Positions 8,588-18,735 of a DNA stretch of 64,000 bases are shown one piece after another. The stretch is from Eurosta solidaginis. Taxonomy: Eukaryota > Arthropoda > Insecta > Diptera > Tephritidae. The notes under the pieces were generated by a model. The model worked only from the letters and a program-made list of their open reading frames with translations. It was not told where the DNA came from and did not search any database. The position numbers and the translations under genes are program-made. Each line of letters opens with the position of its first letter. The first letter of the stretch is position 1. Where the stretch lies: the NCBI RefSeq assembly GCF_040869045.1, contig NC_090322.1:278778662-278842661 (forward strand), in the 5' to 3' direction.

Positions 8588-11237
8588 TCAGTCCCAGTTA
8601 AAGGCCCGTAGAGCAAAAATTAAAATTTGTTTCTGCACAGACTCAATACGCTTTATATGAGTAATATATAATAGACACCAAACACACGAGCAATACTCAA
8701 GTTTTGGGCGGACCAGCGAAGTGTAGAGGACTTTGGTCAGATACGGATCATTAAACTCCTTAGCCCAGCGTTTAACAAAACCAAGAGTACACAAGGTTTT
8801 ATTAGTAATAGCTGAAATATATGAACTCAAGCTCAGTTTGGAGTCGAACAGTACACCTAAATCGTTAATCGAAGATATACGCTCCATAAGAGTGCCATAA
8901 AGTGCATAAGACGACAGGACAGGCTTCACACGATGAAATGTCATAAACTTACATTGAGAACAGTTTAGAACTAATGCATTTATTGTACACCAACGTAAAT
9001 TAAATGAGTCCAAATTAAATGAGTCCAAATCAACCTGAAGTAGATTTGAGCGAGTTAAACCCGAAGGCAAGCATGTATAGCAAATTTTTACATCATCGGC
9101 ATACATTAGAGCTCGTGAATGATTCAAAATCTGTGGCAGATCATTAATAAAAAGAGCAAAAAGCAATGGGCCTGAATGACTGCCTTGAGGTACACCAGAG
9201 GTAACATTAATTGATTTTGAAATAATATTTTTATAAAGCACCTTTTGGGTTCTATTAGAAAGATAGCTTGAGAGCCATAAAGTCAGATTCTTCGGAAAGC
9301 CCAGTAAATCAAGCTTCAGAATCAGAAGTTCGTGATTCACGGAATCAAAAGCTTTACTAAAATCCGTATAAATCACATCTGGTTGCTTGCTAGCCAAAAA
9401 ACCATCCAGAACTAAAGAGGTAAACTCAAGTAGGTTTGTGGTGGTTGATCTACATCTCACAAACCCATGCTGAAAGGGTGATAATATGGAAGTACACGAA
9501 CGTTGAAGCTGACTGGTAATTATTTGTTCAAAGGTTTTAGGAATAGCTGAAAGCTTAGCAATTTCCCTATAATTCTCAATATTAGATCTACTACCTTTTT
9601 TGTGCGGAGGTATGATAAATGAATGTTTCCAAATTGATGGAAATGACGCCGATTACAAAGATAAATTGAACAATTTTACGATCGGTTCTGTTAAGTTCAT
9701 GGCACAGAACTTAAACACACAGCCAGGAATACCATCGGGCCCTGAAGAAAAAATCGGTTTCAGAGCTAAAAAACTCTGAAGTACAGTGGCACTATCAATG
9801 ACTGGATTGAGAATGCAGTTAGAACTAACTATTTCGAAACGATAACTACCGGTTTGGGTACGGGTTGACGAATAGGTCGATTTGAAAAAGTCTGCGAATA
9901 AGTCGGCAATATCATGGTCAAGGCTAGCATTCTTGCCTTGATTCAGGCGTTGGAAATTAGAACGGACAACTAAATATTTAGAAAAATCTTCAGAAGAACC
10001 AGATCTTTTAAAATGCTTATAGAGCCTTGATTTAATATTGTTCAGGTTAGCAAGTTGCCTCGAGAACCAAGGTAGTCTACTACTTTTAGCCTTAACAAAA
10101 TGAACCGGAACGCAACGATTAATAAAGTCACTTAGGTAACTATAAAATATAGACGTTGCAGCCTCAACATCGGTACAAGCATAAAGGTCAGACAAATCGT
10201 GGGAAGCTAACAGTTGATTAAGCAAATCAAAGTTAGCCTTATTAAAACATCTCGAACGAGAGCGACATAACACTTCCATGAAATTAATCGTAGGCAGTAA
10301 ATTGTCTAGTGTAACCTCAAGTGTGGTGTGCAAGGGATTTTCAGGCAGGGATAAGGCAGGGATTCGACTGAGACCAGTACCCATTGAACTATCAACAAAA
10401 ACTAAATCTAACAACTTATTTTTAGAGTTTACCACATTATTGATCTGAACTAGCGGTAATTCAATAAGCGAGCCAATAAAATTATGCTGAGTGACAGGAG
10501 TCAAAAAGTTTGAATCATTGTTGTCAATCCAACTAAGGAATGGTAATTTAAAGTCCCCAAGAACCACTAGGTGATCGTTATCACGCAAACAAGGATGTAG
10601 GCTGTGGATAACTGCTTTATGGCAATCATAAACGTACATATCTGACCGAGGCGGTATGTAGGAACAAGAAATATATAAGAAAAAATTCGGGAATAAGAGC
10701 TTTACAGCTATGAATTCAATGTCAAGCACGTCATCAAAGTTCAACAATGCAGTAGAAATACTGGAAAATACAGCGATCAGGACACCGCCTGCTCTCGACT
10801 GACGACTACACCAAAAAACAACGTAGTCATTTGAAAATAACTCTGAATTTAAATTATCAGGTTTTAGCCAAGTCTCTGTGAAAGCGATCAATCCCGCTGT
10901 AAAAGTAAAGCTGCAGACATTGGTGCTTTATCGGTAACCGTATCGGTAACCTTAAAACAGCTGATTCGACCAACCTTATGGGAATCAATGCAATCGATTA
11001 TTGGTGCCGCTAAGGTCGTAACCGTATCGTAGCCAACCAATTGGTTTTTAGTTTACCGTCGTAACGATAAACAGCTGATTACGTTAGGGATACGACTACA
11101 GCGATACAACATACGGCACCAATGACTCCCGCTTAAAACTGTTAAGGTAAAAAGCATTTAGTTTAGAACGTAAACCACGAACATTCTGATAGTGAATAGT
11201 TACTTTTGAATCGTATTGGCAGCGCTGGTAATCAAGT
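8588..11237 (-). pseudogene. LINE ORF2: apurinic-type endonuclease and reverse transcriptase, broken
   Basis: The endonuclease half starts near 11237 with IHYQNVRGLRSKLNAF, continues after a MITE (10919-11123) with LIAFTETWL and GGVLIAVFSS, and includes VVLGDFKLPFLSW. The RT half has YTDFSKAFDSVNHELL, SGVPQGS, and the catalytic YADD box (about residues 119-122 of the 290-residue segment). This is the enzyme pair that nicks target DNA and reverse-transcribes LINE RNA. An in-frame TAA at 9653-9655 separates the two halves, which share a frame. A 15-bp tandem duplication near 8997-9026 adds a second LDSFN copy just after the YADD region. The endonuclease is interrupted by the MITE. It cannot make one full-length product as it stands. 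Confidence 0.85.
10919..11123. mobile_element. 205-bp MITE inside the LINE endonuclease
   Basis: The ends are ATTGGTGC (10919) and GCACCAAT (ending 11123). GAC flanks both sides (10916-10918 and 11124-11126), a possible 3-bp target duplication. Internally ATTGGTGCCGCTAAGG recurs near 10993-11008, and CAGCTGATT occurs twice. It sits between the LRSKLNAFY and LIAFTETWL motifs of the endonuclease, so it is a later insertion. Superfamily unknown. Confidence 0.65.
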
Positions 11238-11552
11238 TGTGTGAGCGTACCCTAACTTGCCAAATTAACCAAAATCGGACTGAGCGCCATGCAGCAACAA
11301 CACGTAAAACGGAGCGGGGGATAAAGTTCTCATCGCAGATAAATGTACCTCTCTTATTAACATGCTATATGTGTGTGCTTATGTACAAATACTTTGGATA
11401 AGCATAAGCTCATTTGCACAGCTAGCGGAGATGATTGAAAAACAATAAAACTCAGTCGTCATTCTACAGTAGGCAAATAAATGAGTTTACTCTGTACTAA
11501 AATTAATAAATTCAATAAACCAACCATTGGACTTTAAACTTGTTGTTGTTTT
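11238..11552 (+). repeat. BEL/Pao 5' LTR
   Basis: Begins TGTGTGAGCGTAC and aligns nearly end to end with 15410-15715. It has about ten extra bases (AGCGGAGATG, near 11425) relative to the 3' copy and a handful of substitutions. It contains AATAAA signals near 11445 and 11515. Confidence 0.85.
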
Positions 11553-11833
11553 ATCTTTGCGAACTAGCGCACAAACATTTTGGTACCCCGGGTGAGGCAT
11601 TTTACAAACATATCATCATACATTTGACATTGGCATTCGTGAAGGGTATTGAAGCCATAATGCATTCCATAACAACAAGGTTGGGTATTTTACCTGGAAA
11701 CAACAACAGTGATACATCGAGAACAAATCGGCGTCTTTTACGTGCTGAACTCGTTGACTTTCAAGTGACCGCTGTGAGGTAAGTGTGTGCTTATTGTTGC
11801 TTGAGTGCTTGCGGGTTTCTGTTTTTTCTAAAA
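11553..11833 (+). other. BEL/Pao 5' leader
   Basis: Non-coding leader between the 5' LTR and gag. TGGTACCCCGGG at about 11580 is a possible primer-binding-site start, since it begins TGG, but I could not match it to a tRNA 3' end. The small frame at 11540-11782 shows no domain. Confidence 0.45.
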
Positions 11834-12735
11834 ATGGGCAACGAGATGTCACCGGAAGAAGTTTATACTATGCAGCTGGACCTGCAACGCCAAGTCGAAA
11901 GTGCCCTCATAAACTTTAAAAAGGATCCCAAATCTAGAAAAACCATTACGTACTTTGAAATTAGAATTGCAACCTTGACTGAGTGCTACCACAAATTTGA
12001 GAAAAATCACGTAAGACTTCTTCGATCGGACCTCGATATTGAGCATGATTATTATGCCAATGAATTCGCCACTAATTTTGAGGAGCTCTATGTATCGGCT
12101 CGAAGTGACATAGTTGAAGCATTCAAAACCAAATAGCCTACTACATTGATGCCTACTGCGGAGACAATAGCACCGGCCGTTCGATTACCAAAGTTAACAG
12201 TCCCAAGCTTTAGTGGTTCCTACACGGACTGGCCTGCATTCCACGATGCATACCCCCGCTTAATTCATAATAACATTGAAATCGCTAGCATAGAAAAGTT
12301 TAATTATTTCCGACTTGCTTGGCCTATTTGTTTCGATGACGACAATATGAAGTTGCCGTTGACAAATGATAACTACAACCTTACATGGGAAACTCTGCTG
12401 GGTCGTTACAACAATCCCCGAGTTTTGTTTACACATTGTATGCAATTGTTTTATTCCCAACCCATCGTGGCCAAGGAAGATTCGACTAAGTTAAAGCATT
12501 TAATCGACACGTCCCGATCGTGTTTTAGTACACTACGCTATCAAGTCTTTGTACACCTTCTTATTAGTAAACTACCTAGGGAAACCCATCAATTTTGGTA
12601 ACAAGAATTGGGGAATTCCAAAGAAATTCCAACATTCAAAAGGTTTTGCGATTTTATTGAGGTTCGCTATCGAACGCTCGGATCCATTGAGCTAAAATCA
12701 AATAATATTGATACAAAATCGGCGGCACAGCAAGG
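11834..12735 (+). pseudogene. BEL/Pao gag, N-terminal part
   Basis: ATG at 11834 (MGNEMSPEEVYTMQLDLQRQ) opens a frame to a TAG at 12134-12136. Gag then resumes in another frame with LPKLTVPSFSGSYTDWPAF (about 12191-12247). This block is characteristic of the Pao retrotransposon gag (often annotated DUF1759) and helps form the particle. Further stops lie at 12599-12601 and about 12738. At least one frameshift and two stops make it non-functional. It directly continues into the zinc-knuckle segment downstream. Confidence 0.8.
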
Positions 12736-13578
12736 TTGAGTTTACCTTCACAACCAACTCAGAGATTAAAATTTCGTCGTGATTCAAGGGTTAACCACAT
12801 TTCTAGCTCTATTGATAGCAAAGGCATTAGTTGCATCTTGTGTAAAGAGAGTCATATAACTCGACGTTGTCCCAAATTTCTAGCCATGGATTCTTTTGCA
12901 CGCAAAACTGTCGTTGACACCAACAGGCTTTGCGTCAATTGTCTTAGTTCCATACACTTGGTTTCCACATGTCCAAGCAATCGGAACTGCCAACAATGCG
13001 GCAAACGACACCACACATTATTGCATTTTCCTCAAACCATAAACAATCCATCATCTTTTTCACATACTGCAGCAACGTCGTCTACCACGCCATCACATAG
13101 GCGTACTATTAGTACCAATAATATTAGCTCCGAAATCGGCCCACTACTGTCCAACGCAATCAAGTTCACTTCTAAAACAAATGTAGTTTACCCACAGCAG
13201 TGGTTAAGGTTACCCGTCACGACGGCTGAACAGTTTTATTGCGCACGTCAAGGCTCCACCGGAGCTCTAGTCAGTGAGCGAGCTGCAGACACCCTTGAAT
13301 TGGAACGCTGGCCCACCAAAACTAGCATAAAACTAACAAATGGTCAGCATACATCTGGAAGATATATCACACAATTTACAATAAAATCACGAATTGATGC
13401 AAACTTCCAACTAGACGTCACAGCTTCAATCGTTAAAAACGTTACGGAGAATTTACCAGTTACAACCATATCATATCATGATTGGCCCCACTTACGTGAT
13501 CTCGAATTGGCAGACCCGGAATTTTATTTATTGATTTTTTTGATTTACTTATTGGTTCAGACCTTTTTTCGGATTTGA
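12736..13578 (+). pseudogene. BEL/Pao gag zinc knuckles and degenerate protease region
   Basis: The segment reads CILCKESHITRRCPKF, then CVNCLSSIHLVSTC and CQQCGKRHHTLLHF. This CCHC-type cluster is typical of BEL/Pao gag and binds RNA. Downstream, ARQGSTGALVSERAADTLEL lies where BEL aspartic protease normally has its Asp-x-Gly-Ser/Thr active site; the Asp is not present here. The frame continues through TASIVKNVTENLPVTTISYH and LRDLELADPEFY, then a frameshift leads to a stop at 13576-13578. The next segment overlaps it in a different frame. Confidence 0.8.
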
Positions 13579-14165
13579 TAATGGAAGGACTACGAAAGGG
13601 CCGCAGCGACGAGCCCATCGCCCAACAAACAGCATTTGGTTGGATTATATCGGGTAAGGCGATATCAATTTCAACCCCTTATAAATTTAGCAGTACAACA
13701 AACTGTTCGCACACTTGCTTGGAAGATTTGGATGCGCTCGTGAAGAAGTTCTATGCACTTGAAAGTATTCCAACTGAAGAACAACATACTCCAGAATAGA
13801 TATGGTGTCAAGAATACTATTGCAGGACTACAATTCGTCAGGCAAACGGAAAATACTTAATACGCTTACCATTGAAAACGCATTTTGACTCGAATTTTAC
13901 GTTAGGCAAGACTCGGCAAAATGCACTTAATCGTTTTTATTTACTCGAGCGTAAGTTTAACAATAACATCAAGGTCCAAGACCAATACACTGCAACAATT
14001 AAAGAATATTTCGATCTCAATCAAATAACGCCTGTTCAGACTAACGAAGAACAACATATGCAACTTTACAACAATCAACCATCTTACTCGTGTTGTACAT
14101 TGCCCCATCACGCCGTGATGAAGGAAGATAGTTTGACAACAAAGTGTCGGGTTGTTTTTGATGCG
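13575..14165 (+). pseudogene. BEL/Pao RT N-terminal region, palm deleted
   Basis: It starts with MEGLRKGRSDEPIAQQTAFG, the usual lead-in to BEL reverse transcriptase. A stop lies at 13797-13799, then the reading continues through TRQNALNRFYLLERKF, LPHHAVMKEDS and CRVVFDASAK. In intact members FDASAK is followed by the RT palm with the catalytic aspartates. Here it jumps at about 14166 to integrase-like sequence, so the catalytic core of RT and all of RNase H are deleted. Confidence 0.8.
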
Positions 14166-15226
14166 TCAGCCAAACGTTTTTGGATTATTCATTCACGCAG
14201 AACTATAGCTGCTTTCATCAAAAAATGCATCGTCTGTTTTCGTCAGAGGCCGCAACATTCGACACAGTTAATGCGTGATTTGCCACAAGCAAGAGTTGCT
14301 ATCAACGTTCGTCCATTTTTAGCCACAGGCGTCGATTACATGGGAGCCATCGACCTTAAAGCATCACGCTATCGCGGACACACTACATATAAAGGCAACA
14401 TTGCCATTTCATTTGCTCAACAACTAAGGCTGTCCACCTCGAAGCAGTTTCAGGTATGTCAACTTATGATTTTCTGTGCGCTCTGCAACGATTTATTGGT
14501 CGCCGTGGTCTTTGTCACGATTTGTATAGTGACTGTGGAACAAATTTCATGGGTGCCGAACGGGTACTCAAATTACAAGCACAAAAGTTTCGCGAATCCC
14601 TGCAAAGTGATATCATACCATTTTTGGCTGACTAGGGCATACAATGGCATTTTAATCCACCACACTCGCCAAACTTTGGCGGATTATGGGAGGCGAATGT
14701 AAATTCCCTAAAACATCATCTTAAACGTATTTGCAATGGTACTCCACTCACGTTTGAAGAGCTATCAACAGTACTGGCGAGGATTGAATCGTGCTTGAAT
14801 TCTCGACCGCTGTGTGAGCTAACATCAGATAGTGACGACTTGCTCGTGTTGACTCCAGGTCATTTTTTGATCGGTGACTCATTACATGCTCCACCCGAAC
14901 CAACCAATTTAGAAATATCACCTACTCGTTAATATATTAAATTACAGCAACAAATTCAGCGGTTTGGGAAGCGGTGGTCTTCAGATTGGCTTAGTCATCT
15001 ACAATCCCGGCCAAAGTGGCGCATCCAACAACCAAACATGAAAGAGAATGATCTCGTCATCAATAAAGATGATCGCTTACCACCCAATCAATGGATACTT
15101 GGAAGGATTGTCGACACCAATCCGGGAAGCGACGGCTTAGTGCGCGTTGTCACCGTCCGCACAAAAAATGGAAGTTACAAACGTTGCATCTCAAAAATTT
15201 GCCGCTTGCCCATTGAAACACCCTAG
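14166..15226 (+). pseudogene. BEL/Pao integrase and C-terminal domain
   Basis: The RT-to-integrase junction reads FWIIHSRRTIAAFIKKCIVC, covering the C-C half of the integrase zinc finger. ATGVDYMGAIDL carries the first catalytic Asp and the region near 14530 encodes SDCGTNFMGAE in another frame with the second. FNPPHSPNFGGLWEANV (about 14650-14700) precedes the Glu region. The C-terminal NSRPLCELTSD and PGHFLIGD, then VINKDDRLPPNQWILGRI (15056-15109), form the conserved BEL/Pao tail (DUF5641). Frameshifts near 14440 and a TAA at about 14930 break it. The last stop is at 15224-15226. Confidence 0.8.
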
Positions 15227-15409
15227 GAGCACTCAAATTAGCACACACTCTGAATACCCTTTCCTTCTTTCCTCAGCAGATAAATACCAAATAGAACATT
15301 AGAACTAGCCGACATCCACTGACAAGCCTCTATCACACCTGTTCGGCGAGTCGGATTTTTAAGCACAAAGAAGATTCGTATGCCACGGATATGGCATAGG
15401 GGGCCGGCA
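15227..15409 (+). other. BEL/Pao 3' untranslated region with polypurine tract
   Basis: Non-coding stretch between the integrase stop and the 3' LTR. AGGGGGCCGGCA (15398-15409) ends exactly where the LTR begins and is the expected polypurine tract for plus-strand priming. Confidence 0.65.
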
Positions 15410-15715
15410 TGTGTGATCGTACCATAACTTGCCAAATTAACCAAAATCGGATTGAGCGCCATGCAGCAACAACACGTAAAACGGAGCGGGGGATAAAGTT
15501 CTCATCGCAGATAAATGCACCTCTCTTAATAACATGCTATATGTGTGTCCTTATGTACAAATACTTTGGATAAGCATAAGCTCATTTGCACAGCTGATTG
15601 AAAAACAATAAAACTCAGTCGTCATTCTACAGTAGGCAAATAAATGAGTTTACTCTGTACCAAAATTAATACATTTAATAAACCAACCATTGGACTTCAA
15701 ACTTGTTGTTGTTTT
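15410..15715 (+). repeat. BEL/Pao 3' LTR
   Basis: Begins TGTGTGATCGTAC right after a purine tract and matches the 5' LTR with few differences. The end is set where the two copies stop matching, after CTTGTTGTTGTTTT. The few mismatches suggest a younger insertion than the host LINE. Confidence 0.85.
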
Positions 15716-16240
15716 TGAAACTATACGTGCGCGAGGCTCAACCTTCGACTTTGTGGTGTACAAATGTACCACCGAATGTATAGACCAAAAAGATTTGTCA
15801 AGAACCATACCAAAATATTCATCTGGAACTGATATTTTAAATGATGAAAAATCCCTCACATACTTAAAAACAAATTTATGTGCGCTAATGTTAATAGAAC
15901 CTGTACTATTAATCTTAGCTAAAATATAATTAACCACACCAGACTCCGTCAGATATGGATGCAATCTTGATACGAAAATTGCACGTCGAGGCGGCACGGC
16001 ATTAACCAACCTAGGACCAGCCGGATCTAAATTAGTATCACCCAAATTTCCAGCAACATAAACAACGTTATCGTCATTAGCTACAGTGTCATTACCATTT
16101 AAATTACGCGCAGTGTTGCTATCATTTACAATATTTTGGTTATTAGCAGCATGAGAAGAGGCAGTGTTCATAGAAATGTTAGCGCCGGCATTAGCAGTGT
16201 TAGTAATTCGCCTAATAACCGGTTTTTGTACGCTTGCAGA
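15716..16240 (-). pseudogene. LINE ORF1 (RNA-binding-type protein), C-terminus cut by the BEL element
   Basis: On the minus strand the frame has an Asn-rich low-complexity region (residues ~70-120 of the open frame), followed by RRAIFVSRLHPYLTESGVV and FSSFKISVPDEYF. The IFVSRL..SFKI pattern is typical of ORF1 proteins in CR1/jockey-type elements, which act as RNA chaperones in the RNP. The frame ends where the BEL 3' LTR begins, and ORF2 resumes at 11237 on the other side of that insertion. Open sequence upstream of about 16240 belongs to the Gypsy protease region in the other strand, so the true start is not certain. Confidence 0.7.
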
Positions 16241-16924
16241 GAGTGTATACCGGCAACCGCGCTTGCTTGCGAAATGGTTGACTGACACCGTCATTGGCGC
16301 TTGGGCAAAGGGACTGGAATAGCAACACGGACAACAAAATACGACTCTCAGCCCGTTCGTGATCTGGCAGCTGACCCAGAAGAGGAACACAGAGGAAAAT
16401 TACCGACGCACTCACCGCTGGGTCCGACACGTCGACTTGTTTAGCAAGAGCGTGATCCTCGCGCCCCACAACGCAGCCAAACACTGATACCTGCTCGGCC
16501 AGGCGAATGCAGCAGTCATACACCACGTCACTGACACAGAATGCTGGCAGGAGCGGACTCGATGCACAGGGCCAAAGTTCTGCACGCAAGGCCAAAGGCC
16601 CAGGAGCTCGAGATGCCACAACAGTACAACAACAACGACTGTGGCGTCTACGTGGCCGAAAAAATGGAAAGGGTATTGCGATACATGGGGAGCGGGAGAA
16701 GGAATACCCGGACTGTGTATACAGCCGTGCACGGAAGAAATGGCGAGCAAGAAGCGCACAGAAATGCTGACCCGGTTCCTACGGACGGTCGAAACACCAA
16801 TGAGATGGCCCAAACCACTACCACCACATCCCACCCTCACACAGTTCCACAACCAAGCACCGAAGAAAACACTCACTCCCTAACACCGGACACCGAAACG
16901 AAGGACCAAATAAAACCTCATTAA
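16231..16924 (+). pseudogene. Third ORF, C-terminal half: Ulp1/SENP-like (C48) cysteine protease
   Basis: In one frame from 16272 the text reads KWLTDTVIGAWAKGL, then RWVRHVDLFSKSVILAPHN and AAKH at about 16485. This matches the opening WLxD..I and the catalytic-His block of Ulp1-family SUMO proteases. After a frameshift, ADSMHR and QQYNNNDCGVYVAEKMERVL (about 16621-16680) give the Gln-x-Asn-x-x-Asp-Cys-Gly box with the nucleophilic Cys. Candidate triad residues His, Asp and Cys and the oxyanion Gln are thus all visible in order. Two in-frame stops (TAG near 16320, TGA just after the catalytic His near 16487) and one frameshift make it a pseudogene. A Thr/Pro-rich tail runs into the 3' LTR and stops at 16922-16924. 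The start of the domain is at 8020-8050, across the LINE. Confidence 0.78.
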
Positions 16925-17007
16925 TTGGGCCCCACAACATATTTAACACAACAGCCAGTCACAAAAGGCCCTAGCAACAGGACAAACCAACAAGTCTCAG
17001 CAGCACA

Positions 17008-18012
17008 ACTCCGCTCCAACCCCGTTCGGTCCGCTGGTCCTTTTTTTCAATTTTGGTACTTTTTAGGCGATCGATTTTAGTACTTTGATTAGAATTTTTG
17101 AATTTTTTTACTTTCATAACAATACGCAATACTGATAAAAGATTGTCTTATTTGAAGACCCTGTGAATGGCAATCGATTTTCAGTAACTCTCACCAGCAG
17201 AGCCGATAGCTATTGGCCGGTTTTATATAGAATGCTTTGTCGTGTAACATTGTGCGAATCTCGAAGTAAGTGGCATTCTGAACAACTTTTTTCCTTTTAA
17301 ATTTTTTTGCATATTTTGTTTTGTTTGCTATTCAAAATTGAAAAAATAAACTACGGGTTTTTATGTTGCGTATTTGCCGAAGCTTTTAAGACTGTTAAAT
17401 TGTGGTTTTAAGGCTGATATAGACGTTTTAGCTTTTTGGGAAAAAGTAAGCTTTTATAGAAATGGTAAGAACGAAAGGTGTTTTGAAGAATTGCTTGGTT
17501 TTATATATGATTTACTGAGTCTGACACATAGTTCGGCGGCCGCAGACCGAACATTTTTTGAATTGTCTCTTTTTGAAACCAAATTACGCAATAAATTGGA
17601 GTTTATTCCAATCAAGCACATAATGTTCGCCAAAGAACTTTGTACGCAAAACCCAGGTCCTCATTACGTTTTGTCGATGAAAGACATAGGCTGGTTCTAG
17701 AAAAGAATATACAATGAACGATATAAAACTTTTTTTATTATACGTTTTTTCGATGTAGCCCAGAATATATTATAAGCATATATGCTTTAACTTTTCAAAT
17801 GCATATGTGTATAAGACTGAAAAATATACCCATATGTGATAAAATGTATTTAATTATCATCATCAATAATTATAATCAATTTTAATTGAAGCACTTTTGT
17901 TACGTCGTGTTGCTTTGTACTTTTTAAGTTGTTGATTATTATGTTGTTTGTATATCAATAAATGAAAACAAATTTTGGTCCTTTTTTTCGACGAATTTTG
18001 GTCCCAAATGAA
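17008..18012 (+). mobile_element. hAT transposon relic inside the 3' LTR
   Basis: LTR similarity stops after CAGCAGCACAAC and resumes at GGTCGCAACATTTAACAGC. Between them is AT-rich DNA carrying a hAT transposase C-terminus. GGTCCTTTTTTTC occurs near both ends (about 17036 and 17978) in the same orientation. Clean terminal inverted repeats and an 8-bp duplication were not found, so the edges are approximate. Confidence 0.65.
17374..17700 (+). pseudogene. hAT transposase C-terminal dimerisation domain
   Basis: The frame is open from about 17374 (TTG, no ATG) to TAG at 17698-17700. It contains DVLAFWEKVSFYRNGKNERC, then LLSLTHSSAAADRTFFEL and ETKLRNKL. The conserved hAT dimerisation (hATC) pattern is L-x-hydrophobic-x-H-S-S-A, an acidic-Arg-x-F pair, then K-T-x-x-R-N-x-L; all blocks are visible here. 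The domain holds the transposase dimer together. The zinc finger and catalytic RNase H-like fold are absent, so this is a fragment. Confidence 0.75.
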
Positions 18013-18074
18013 AACAGGCTGTGGCAACCGTGGTCGCAACATTTAACAGCAACACGATAACCATGGCAACGCCC

Positions 18075-18735
18075 AGCAATACAAGTGTACGCCAACGCCA
18101 GGCGCGGCAGAGCATCGCTCAGCATTACAAGTGGACGCCGGCGCAAGACGCGGCAGAGCATGGCCTCAGCAATACAAGTGGACACCGACGCCAGGCGCGG
18201 CAGAGCATCGCTCAGCAATACAAGCGGACGCCGACGCCAGGCGCGGCAGAGCATCGCTCAGCAATACAAGTGGACGCCGACGCAAGGCGCGGCAGAGCAT
18301 CGCGTCAGCAATACAAGTAGACGCCGACGCAAGGCCCGGCAGAGCATCGGCTCAGCAATACAAGTGGACACCGATGCAAGGCGCGGCAGAGCATCGCCTC
18401 AGCAATCAAGTAGACGCCTACGCAAGGCGCGGCAGAGCATCCCCTCAGTAATACAAGTGGACGCCGACGCAAGGCGCTGCAGAGCATCGCCCAACAATAC
18501 AAGTAGACGCCGACGCAAGGCGTGGTAGAGCATCGCCCAACAATACAAGTGGACGCCGACGCAAGGCGCGGCAGAGCATCACCTCAACAATACAAGTAGA
18601 CGCCGACGCAAGGCGTGGCAGAGCATCGCCCAACAATACAAGTGGACGCCGACGCAAGGCGCGACAGAGCATCGCCTCAGCAATACAAGTAGACGCCGGC
18701 GCAAGGCGCGGCAGAGCATCGCCTCAGAGAGAGAC
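18075..18735 (+). repeat. LTR minisatellite, about 14 units of 46-48 bp
   Basis: Same unit as at 6256-6600 (GGCGCGGCAGAGCATCGC, CAGCAATACAAGTGGACG) but about twice as many copies. Several frames on both strands stay open across it (for example 18085-18528 plus and 18445-18672 minus). These are repeat artefacts. Confidence 0.85.

Larger units (their letters stand above)
11238..15715 (+). mobile_element. BEL/Pao LTR retrotransposon, internally deleted
   Basis: Two near-identical LTRs (11238-11552 and 15410-15715) enclose gag with BEL-type zinc knuckles, an RT N-terminal piece, integrase and the BEL-specific C-terminal domain, all plus strand. A purine tract AGGGGGCCGGCA directly precedes the 3' LTR. 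The RT catalytic palm and RNase H are missing. Inserted between ORF1 and ORF2 of the LINE above. I could not identify a target duplication, and the 3' LTR end may be off by a few bases. Confidence 0.88.
8052..16230 (-). mobile_element. CR1/jockey-like LINE inserted in the third ORF (itself split by a BEL/Pao element and a MITE)
   Basis: Read on the minus strand it has ORF1 (about 16240-15716), a gap filled by a BEL/Pao element, ORF2 with endonuclease and RT (11237-8588), a ~500-bp 3' UTR, and a 3' end of AAAT tandem units (8057-8080). Removing the insertion joins the two halves of the Ulp1-like domain in the outer Gypsy element. No clear target duplication was found, and the 5' end near 16210-16240 is approximate. 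Clade assignment rests on RT motifs and ORF1 style, and CR1 or a jockey relative are both possible. Confidence 0.75.

Noticed and set aside
8052..16230. Target-site duplication for the CR1/jockey-like LINE
   Set aside because: Text beside 8052 and 16230 was compared and no convincing duplication found; the 5' end is uncertain.
7341..16900. Envelope gene in the Gypsy element
   Set aside because: No signal peptide, furin-like site or membrane anchor seen; the ORF in that slot has protease motifs instead.
18021..18672. Frames up to 147 codons across the 3' LTR minisatellite
   Set aside because: Same repeat artefact as in the 5' LTR.
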